Origin: Microbacterium hydrothermale
Lineage (GTDB): Bacteria; Actinomycetota; Actinomycetes; Actinomycetales; Microbacteriaceae
Assembly: GCF_004854025.1 (NCBI RefSeq)
Contig: NZ_STGM01000004.1
Coordinates: 294,972 to 358,971, forward strand
Length of the DNA stretch: 64,000 nucleotides
Direction: 5' to 3'
Within the stretch, counting starts at the first letter, position 1. Each line of letters opens with the position of its first letter. This document shows positions 60,926-64,000 of this stretch, piece by piece. The notes under the pieces were generated by a model that saw only the letters and a list, made by a program, of their open reading frames with translations, was not told the origin of the DNA and made no database searches. Made by a program: the position numbers and the translations under genes.

Positions 60926-61945
60926 CGTGGCGGGGCTGAGCGAACCCCTCCGCAGCGCCCCCAGCCGCGCGGCGAGGCGGACCCACGAGCCGTCGCGGAC
61001 GAGGAGCAGGTCCAACCCGATCATCATCAACGAGAAGGGCCAGAGCCCCAGGAGCACGGCGATGCCGAGGTGCATGCCCGTGATCAGGACCACGGCCGCG
61101 TAGCGTGTCGGCTTCCACAGGATGAGGACGGGGAAGAGCAGCTGCACCCACAGGGCGAGCCAGGTCGCCATCGCCACCATCGGCGCCGACTGCCACGCGA
61201 GCTGGCTCAGGAACGGCAGCACGTGGAACTGCTCGATGCTGAGGGCGTAGTAGATGGCGGTGCCGTTCAGCCACTCCTCCCCCTGGAGCTTGAGCAGGCT
61301 CGAGACGAGGTAGACGAGGAGGATCTGGAACACGCACAGGATCAGGACGGTGTTGTGTGCCCAGGCGCCGAGCCAGGATGGCATCCATCGGGGGCGGCGT
61401 GCGCTCCGCTGCGGCCGGGCGCGGCGCATCCGGGCACGCAGCCACGCGTCGACGGAGAAGTGCCGGCTCAGATCCGCGAACACGACGAAGAGCAGCACGA
61501 TCCGCATCAGCGTGTCTCCCCCGTTGCCGAGCAGGGTGGTGTTGGTCGACAGCCCGACCCAGAACACGAGCAGGAACGGCGTCACCCATCGCGTCTTCCA
61601 CCCCGCCACGAACACCACCGCGAGGGCGAGGAGGAGATGGAACGAGACCTCGAAGACGACGGCGTTGTCCTTGGGGAAGAGGAGCCGGAGGGGTTCCCAC
61701 CATCCGCGGCGACTGGCCTCCGGCTCCACCCACCACGCCCCGGCGCCCCAGAGGTAACGCCGGTCGGCGTAGCTGGGCAGCAGGACGATGAGCATGGACA
61801 GCCCCATCAGGATGCGAAGGATCGAGAAGCCGATCGTCGCGTGCTCGCGTTCCGTGAGCCACCCGACGAAACGCCTCCACAAGCGATCGGGCCGCACGCT
61901 CTCGCGCAGCCCCGCCGGACGGGGGAAGGATGCCACTCTGCTCAT
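60923..61945 (-). CDS. HTTM (vitamin K-dependent carboxylase-like) membrane protein
   Basis: A 340-residue protein with the horizontally transferred transmembrane (HTTM) domain, the membrane part of vitamin K-dependent gamma-carboxylases and of SdpB. About eight membrane segments: ATIGFSILRILMGLSMLIVL, FHLLLALAVVFVAGW, FLLVFWVGLSTNTTLLGNGG and WAHNTVLILCVFQILLVYLV among them. LLKLQGEEWLNGTAIYYALS is the HTTM signature loop. Last gene of a unit behind a DUF5819 protein and an LARTG wall protein; ATGA overlap with the DUF5819 gene. Confidence 0.88.
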   Translation of the reverse strand: MSRVASFPRPAGLRESVRPDRLWRRFVGWLTEREHATIGFSILRILMGLSMLIVLLPSYADRRYLWGAGAWWVEPEASRRGWWEPLRLLFPKDNAVVFEVSFHLLLALAVVFVAGWKTRWVTPFLLVFWVGLSTNTTLLGNGGDTLMRIVLLFVVFADLSRHFSVDAWLRARMRRARPQRSARRPRWMPSWLGAWAHNTVLILCVFQILLVYLVSSLLKLQGEEWLNGTAIYYALSIEQFHVLPFLSQLAWQSAPMVAMATWLALWVQLLFPVLILWKPTRYAAVVLITGMHLGIAVLLGLWPFSLMMIGLDLLLVRDGSWVRLAARLGALRRGSLSPAT

Positions 61946-62769
61946 CGTCCCGTGTACCTCTCGACGATCTCGTCGTAGATGGAGATGACCTCGTCGGTCG
62001 GTGCGGTGCCCGGCTGGCGCCACCCGAACGTCGTGTACGACAGCTCGGTCTGCCGTTCCTCGTCGAAGCGGTGCAGGAAGTCGTTCGGCCGATCGTGTTC
62101 GATCCGCCACCGGACGCGTTCGACCGGGCGGTCGAAGTAGGCCGTGCCGAACGCCGCAGCGAACCGCACGAGCATGTAGTCGTAGCGGAGATACCGCACC
62201 GCCGCGGCTCGACTGCCCCCGAGATCGTCGAGCTGCGTGAGGAGCTCGTCGGCCGAGACGGGGGCGAAGGCGCCCCCGCCCAGCCCGCGGATGAACGTGT
62301 CGCGCACCCGATCCCTCTGCTCGGCGCTCAGCGCCTGGTACCGCGTGACGAACGCCTGCGCGGCGTTGAACGTGTTCTTCGAGATGCGCGAGGGCATCGG
62401 GATGCCGCGGGCCGACGTGAACTCGATGTCGGTCACGTCGACCCACTCGCTGCGCACCAGGTCGTCGCCCTCGCGCCACTGCACCTGGATCTGCAGGTTG
62501 CGGTTCACCTTCATGATGTTCGGGGCGAACACGTTCCACCGCTGCGAGAACCAGGGTGAGAAGGCTTCCGCCACCATCGGCCGGGTCGGGCTCGAAGGGA
62601 CCGTGAACGATCCCGCCACGAAGGCGTACCCGGCCACGATGGCGAGGGTCACGGCGGCGGCGACCGCCGCGACCCTCGTCGACCCGGCGGGAGGGCGCCC
62701 CTCCGCAGCCCCCGCATCGGGGGCGCCCTCCGCCGTGGTCGCTCGTGAGAGCGTGGTGGTCTCACTCAC
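61942..62769 (-). CDS. DUF5819 family protein
   Basis: A 275-residue protein with one N-terminal membrane helix (AAAVTLAIVAGYAFVAG) and a large domain that should lie outside the membrane. The DUF5819 signature is PWFSQRWNVFAPNIMKVN near residue 72, followed by VQWREGDDLVRSEWVDVTDI. DUF5819 genes are often next to HTTM genes, as here. The GTG start lies inside the last 8 bp of the upstream wall-protein gene, and its stop overlaps the HTTM start, so all three are translationally coupled. No enzymatic motif is recognised. Confidence 0.85.
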   Translation of the reverse strand: MSETTTLSRATTAEGAPDAGAAEGRPPAGSTRVAAVAAAVTLAIVAGYAFVAGSFTVPSSPTRPMVAEAFSPWFSQRWNVFAPNIMKVNRNLQIQVQWREGDDLVRSEWVDVTDIEFTSARGIPMPSRISKNTFNAAQAFVTRYQALSAEQRDRVRDTFIRGLGGGAFAPVSADELLTQLDDLGGSRAAAVRYLRYDYMLVRFAAAFGTAYFDRPVERVRWRIEHDRPNDFLHRFDEERQTELSYTTFGWRQPGTAPTDEVISIYDEIVERYTGR

Positions 62770-64000
62770 CGTGCTCGACCTTGCCGGTCTCGCGCCGGCG
62801 CAGGATCCACAGACCCGCACCGAGGAAGAGCAGGATGGCCGCTCCGCCCGCGAGCAGGGGCGCGTTCGCCTCGACGCCGGTTCGCGCCAGGCCCCCTCCA
62901 CCGCCGTTGCCGGTGCCGTTGCCGGTGCCGTTGCCTCCGCCGGAGGGACCGGCGTCGACGGGCGCGACCACGAGGAAGTCCGTGTTCTCGCGCTCGGTCG
63001 GCAGCTCTCCCGAGACCGATCCGCGCACCTCGACACGGTGCTCACCGAGATCGAAGTCGGGGCCCACGGTGAACGACATCCGGGCCATGCCGCCGGCATC
63101 CGCGACCACCGGGGTCAGCTCGAACGGCGTCGAGTTGACCGTCGCCGAGACCGTCTCCCCGGGCTGGAAGCCCGTCATGATGACCTCCTGCACCGCGCCC
63201 GTCCCGCGCACGATCCGCTTCTGAGCAACATCCGCTCGGGCGTTCGAGACCGGGTCTCCGTCCGTCGCGTCCGCGTCGGCGGCGTCAGCGTCGGCCGCGT
63301 CGGCGTCGGCGACATCGGCGTCGGCCGCGTCGGCGTCGGCGTCGGCGACATCGGCGTCGGCCGCGTCAGCTGCGTCGGCTGCGTCGGCTGCGTCGGCTGC
63401 GTCGGCCGCGTCGGCTGCGTCGGCTGCGTCGGCATCGGTCGCGTCAGCATCGGCGACATCGGCCGCGTCAGCGTCGGCGGCATCGGCATCGGCCGCGTCC
63501 GCATCGGCGATGTCCGCACCGTCAGCGTCCGCCATGTCGGCGTCCATACCGTCCGCATCAGCGACATCCGCATCCGCCACGTCCGCGTCCATGCCGTCTG
63601 CATCAGCGACATCCGCATCCGCCACGTCCGCGTCCACACCGTCCGCGTCCACACCGTCCGCATCAGCGACATCCGCATCAGCGACATCCGCATCAGCGAC
63701 ATCCGCGTCCGCGACATCCGCGTCCGCGACATCCGCGTCCGCGACATCCGCGTCCGCACCGTCCGCGTCGATGTCCAGCACATCCGCATCCGCATCCAGC
63801 ACATCCACGTCCACCGCGTCCGCGTCGATCACGTCGACATCCAGACCATCCGCGTCCGCATCGACGTCCAGAACATCCGCATCCGCATCCAGCACGTCCG
63901 CATCCGCATCGACATCCAGCACATCCAGCGCGTCCGTCACGTCGATGTCCAGAACATCCAACGCATCCGCATCAGCCGCATCCGCGTCAGCGACATCCGC
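62762..64000 (-). CDS. Asp/Ala-repeat LARTG wall-anchored protein, partial
   Basis: The gene enters from beyond the right edge, so the N-terminus and signal peptide are not seen. The visible 412 residues begin with more than 240 residues of Asp-Ala repeats (DVADADVADADV, AADAADAAD, DVLDVDADAD), then an Ig-like domain (VIMTGFQPGETVSATVNST; FDLGEHRVEVRGSVSGELP), a Gly/Asn linker, the sorting motif LARTG at 62876-62890, a membrane helix and RRRE. LAxTG motifs are used by class E sortases. The repeat region is extremely acidic and could bind calcium. It leads the DUF5819-HTTM unit. Confidence 0.85.
   Translation of the reverse strand, partial: ADVADADAADADALDVLDIDVTDALDVLDVDADADVLDADADVLDVDADADGLDVDVIDADAVDVDVLDADADVLDIDADGADADVADADVADADVADADVADADVADADVADADGVDADGVDADVADADVADADGMDADVADADVADADGMDADMADADGADIADADAADADAADADAADVADADATDADAADAADAADAADAADAADAADAADADVADADADAADADVADADAADADAADADATDGDPVSNARADVAQKRIVRGTGAVQEVIMTGFQPGETVSATVNSTPFELTPVVADAGGMARMSFTVGPDFDLGEHRVEVRGSVSGELPTERENTDFLVVAPVDAGPSGGGNGTGNGTGNGGGGGLARTGVEANAPLLAGGAAILLFLGAGLWILRRRETGKVEHGE
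63355..63432 (-). repeat. 9-bp tandem repeat inside the wall-protein gene
   Basis: GCTGCGTCG repeated about eight times with few changes, encoding Ala-Ala-Asp triplets. Confidence 0.8.
63655..63755 (-). repeat. 15-bp tandem repeat inside the wall-protein gene
   Basis: GACATCCGCATCAGC and its variant GACATCCGCGTCCGC repeat in tandem, encoding Ala-Asp-Val-Ala-Asp units. Confidence 0.8.

Noticed and set aside
60912..60930. glmS ribozyme
   Set aside because: The HTTM gene ends 12 bp before the glmS start, so there is no room for the ribozyme, which is also not expected in this group.
62500..64000. The plus-strand reading of the Asp/Ala-repeat region as a coding gene
   Set aside because: It gives Ser/Arg/Thr-rich repeats without start signals. 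The minus-strand reading ends in an Ig-like domain and a complete LARTG sorting signal.

Overview
The window is bacterial chromosome from a very high-GC actinobacterium. Protein families, codon habits (the frequent GGATGCC/GGCATCC strings) and gene content fit Microbacteriaceae, most likely Microbacterium or a close relative; that genus call is an inference. Genes are tightly packed, with many ATGA, GTGA and TGATG overlaps. No insertion sequence, prophage, CRISPR array or rRNA was seen. A striking window-wide signal is a TANNNT -10 hexamer (usually TAGGCT, TAGACT, TACGCT, TAGCGT or TAACGT) 6-10 nt before the start codon with no ribosome binding site. I read this as leaderless transcription, and used it to choose many starts.

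Layout. 1-2.9 kb: assimilatory nitrite reductase nirBD (nirD cut by the window edge). 3-12.9 kb: LysE exporter, a FAD oxidoreductase with a ruined Rieske domain, TetR, acyl-CoA dehydrogenase, AI-2E exporter, an ATP-dependent LigC-type DNA ligase, and a divergent MFS/ArsR-like pair. 13-19 kb: a LigD-type polymerase, DUF1684, SseB and PcrA helicase. 19-24 kb: small membrane and stress proteins, a VOC/MarR pair with two perfect palindromic operators, and an EamA/GntR pair. 23.9-25 kb: an odd tRNA-like gene with a CAU anticodon beside an HTH-MNT/HepT toxin-antitoxin pair. 25.4-27.7 kb: a zinc-homeostasis locus (SmtB-like ArsR with a His-rich repeat protein, cysteine-free ribosomal protein L36, P-loop-less CobW-like protein, Zur-like box). 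27.8-37.4 kb: ABC-2 exporter, FAD oxidoreductase, glycerophosphodiesterase, Bax-inhibitor-1 protein, a second LigD-type polymerase, a TetR/MBL pair and a glycosyltransferase. 37.7-44.1 kb: guaA, SURF1, guaB3, TMEM175 and guaB. 44.4-50.2 kb: branched-chain amino acid ABC transporter livHMGF with convergent livK. 50.4-61 kb: rarD, groES with two CIRCE elements, a THUMP-like methyltransferase, the t6A genes tsaD-rimI-tsaB and tsaE, then alr, acpS and glmS. 61-64 kb: an operon of a huge Asp/Ala-repeat LARTG wall protein, a DUF5819 protein and an HTTM (vitamin-K-carboxylase-like) membrane protein.

How it fits together: most of the window is housekeeping (nitrogen assimilation, GMP synthesis, tRNA t6A modification, cell-wall precursors, amino-acid uptake). 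The least ordinary parts are the zinc locus, the tRNA-like gene with its toxin-antitoxin neighbour, the wall-protein/HTTM operon at the right edge, the scattered end-joining enzymes, and several families of intergenic palindromic repeats.
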